A DNA stretch of 22,271 bases from Draconibacterium orientale (GTDB taxonomy: Bacteria > Bacteroidota > Bacteroidia > Bacteroidales > UBA1556), in assembly GCA_022736595.1 (NCBI GenBank), contig DZDC01000012.1, forward strand, positions 8,384-30,654, in the 5' to 3' direction. A program made the position numbers and the translations under genes. Below, in pieces: positions 21,826 through 22,271 of the stretch; the first letter of the stretch is position 1; each line of letters starts with the position of its first letter. The notes under the pieces were generated by a model. That model made no database searches. It worked only from the letters and a program-made list of their open reading frames with translations, and was not told the DNA's origin.

Positions 21826-22271
21826 ATGGATTATAATTTTAAAGAAATCGAACAACGCTGGCAACAGTATTGGAATCAGCAGCAAACTTACAAAGTTGAA
21901 ATAGACCCAACAAAACCTAAATATTATGTGCTTGACATGTTTCCTTATCCTTCAGGGGCAGGGTTGCATGTGGGACATCCTCTTGGTTATATTGCATCGG
22001 ATATTTACTCCCGTTACAAACGACACAAAGGCTTCAACGTATTGCATCCCATGGGCTTCGATGCTTTTGGACTGCCTGCTGAGCAATATGCCATTCAAAC
22101 CGGTCAACATCCTGCCATTACCACCGAGCAAAACATCAAGCGTTATAAAAGCCAATTGGGAAAAATTGGTTTTAGCTACGATTGGAACCGTGAAGTACGC
22201 ACCTCCGATCCGCAATATTATAAATGGACACAATGGGTTTTTACCAAGCTTTTTAGCCATTGGTACAACCA
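21826..22271 (+). CDS. leuS: Leucyl-tRNA synthetase, N-terminal part
   Basis: Only the first 148 codons are in the window; the gene continues past the right edge. LeuRS attaches leucine to tRNA-Leu in the cytoplasm. Seen: MDYNFKEIEQRWQQYWN, the class I signature HVGH at 48-51 in PYPSGAGLHVGHPLGY, then NVLHPMGFDAFGLPAEQYAI and FSYDWNREVRT, which are diagnostic of bacterial LeuRS. The ATG at 21826 is preceded by an exact -7 box. The gene is divergent from the lipoprotein gene. Confidence 0.98.
   Translation, partial: MDYNFKEIEQRWQQYWNQQQTYKVEIDPTKPKYYVLDMFPYPSGAGLHVGHPLGYIASDIYSRYKRHKGFNVLHPMGFDAFGLPAEQYAIQTGQHPAITTEQNIKRYKSQLGKIGFSYDWNREVRTSDPQYYKWTQWVFTKLFSHWYN

Noticed and set aside
21952..22260. 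102-codon minus-strand frame opposite leuS
   Set aside because: Antisense to the conserved HVGH region of leuS.
1..22271. CRISPR array, insertion sequence, prophage or defence island
   Set aside because: No direct-repeat array, transposase, integrase or phage gene is visible; nearly all the DNA is housekeeping or envelope genes.

Overview
The window looks like ordinary chromosome of a Bacteroidota bacterium, probably a marine or freshwater member near the Flavobacteriales. Supporting signs are a secreted subtilase with a type IX secretion (T9SS) C-terminal domain, an ExbB/ExbD/ExbD membrane-motor operon, DUF3098, DUF4294 and DUF4159 genes, start codons without Shine-Dalgarno sequences, and repeated TAnnTTTG -7 promoter boxes. 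DNA is moderately AT-rich. I see no phage, insertion sequence, CRISPR array or toxin-antitoxin pair.

Layout. Positions 1-1309 (minus) hold ftsX, a DUF3098 gene and the start of uppP, tightly packed. A lone, very AT-rich DUF2079 membrane protein gene follows (1537-3030, plus). At 3161-5329 (plus) lie a cysteine-cluster protein of unknown function, rsmE and a DUF4159 gene. At 5407-9537 (minus) is a protein quality-control block: tig, clpP, clpX and a DUF4294 gene. tRNA-Leu(UAG) (minus) and tRNA-Ser(GGA) (plus) flank a 460-base gene-free stretch. At 10429-12787 (plus) is exbB, a four-helix membrane protein, exbD and exbD, closed by a strong terminator. Next come a decayed C-terminal piece of an outer-membrane beta-barrel gene and tpx (minus), which has a PerR-box-like palindrome in its promoter. 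dut and a sugar nucleotidyltransferase (minus) follow, then a POT-family peptide transporter (plus), the T9SS subtilase and an Ig-like lipoprotein (both minus), and the start of leuS (plus).

How the genes relate. tig, clpP and clpX cover nascent-chain folding and ATP-dependent proteolysis. The ExbB/ExbD operon should convert proton motive force into work at the outer membrane, but no tonB is present here. The subtilase and the lipoprotein are exported products; the POT transporter could import di- and tripeptides, but nothing in the sequence ties it to the protease. ftsX and uppP serve division and cell-wall lipid recycling.

I found no convincing new multi-gene system. The best leads are the PerR-like operator at tpx, the ExbB whose pore glutamate is replaced and which is encoded with a dedicated four-helix membrane protein, the CX3CX2CX5C protein, the frameshifted beta-barrel remnant, and two genes whose -7 boxes lie so close to the start codon that their messages should be nearly leaderless.
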